Assembly: GCA_007123655.1 (NCBI GenBank)
Contig: SKKR01000276.1
Span: forward strand, 1 to 5,669
Reading direction: 5' to 3'
Origin: Thermomicrobiaceae bacterium
GTDB taxonomy: Bacteria; Chloroflexota; Chloroflexia; Thermomicrobiales; Thermomicrobiaceae
DNA: 5,669 bases
Part shown: positions 5,653-5,669 of the stretch, one piece after another
How the letters are laid out: every line of letters starts with the position of its first letter
Position numbering within the stretch: the first letter of the stretch is position 1
Notes under the pieces: generated by a model
Databases searched by the model: none
The model's input: the letters and a program-made list of their open reading frames with translations, nothing else
What the model was told of the DNA's origin: nothing
Translations under genes and position numbers: made by a program

Positions 5653-5669
5653 ACGTTAATGCTACGGCT

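Noticed and set aside
5589..5669. Minus-strand frame open from the edge to a TGA at 5589, possibly the end of an upstream gene
   Set aside because: Only 26 codons are visible, with no motif, so coding cannot be told from chance.

Overview
The window reads as bacterial chromosome of high GC content (about 60% by eye). All six supportable genes lie on the minus strand, so biological order runs from right to left. The two lipoprotein-anchored LytR-CpsA-Psr (LCP) enzymes with long Pro-Thr-Glu linkers, the multi-membrane-span protein with a 'PGAGQ' hairpin, and the small NH-x-LH membrane proteins together suggest a Chloroflexota (Thermomicrobia-like) or, less likely, an actinobacterial genome. This is inferred from family resemblance and no marker gene confirms it.

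Layout in the direction of transcription: (1) 5570-4425, a dihydroorotate dehydrogenase (PyrD) of divergent type. It has a class 2-like N-terminal membrane segment but a class 1-like catalytic cysteine. (2) 4362-4045 and 4034-3675, two adjacent paralogous small single-span membrane proteins of unknown function, separated by only 10 bases. (3) 3547-2855, a protein with about four membrane segments that resembles the N-terminal membrane module of some multi-span LCP proteins but has no LCP domain. (4) 2756-1320, a complete LCP lipoprotein with a C-terminal array of about 20 Pro-Glu-Pro-Thr repeats. (5) 1112 to the left edge, a second LCP lipoprotein. It aligns without gaps to the first over about 275 residues but carries its Pro-rich linker at the N-terminal side. 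Its C-terminus lies outside the window.

Regulation: the clearest signal is a consensus sigma70-type promoter (TTGACA, 17-base spacer, TATACT) at 1253-1225 that drives the last LCP gene through a leader of about 105 bases. That leader contains a hairpin close upstream of a perfect AAAGGAG ribosome binding site. A strong GC hairpin without a T-tract separates the four-span gene from the first LCP gene. The remaining gaps are all shorter than 130 bases and show nothing convincing beyond weak palindromes.

Functionally, the left two thirds is a cell-envelope locus. LCP enzymes transfer lipid-linked glycopolymers onto the cell wall, and here they appear as a tandem pair of lipoproteins next to a possible decoupled membrane module. 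The pyrimidine gene at the right has no visible functional link to it. I saw no CRISPR array, tRNA, rRNA, transposase or phage gene, and no wholly new system. The most unusual items are the atypical PyrD and the LCP pair with its moved linkers.
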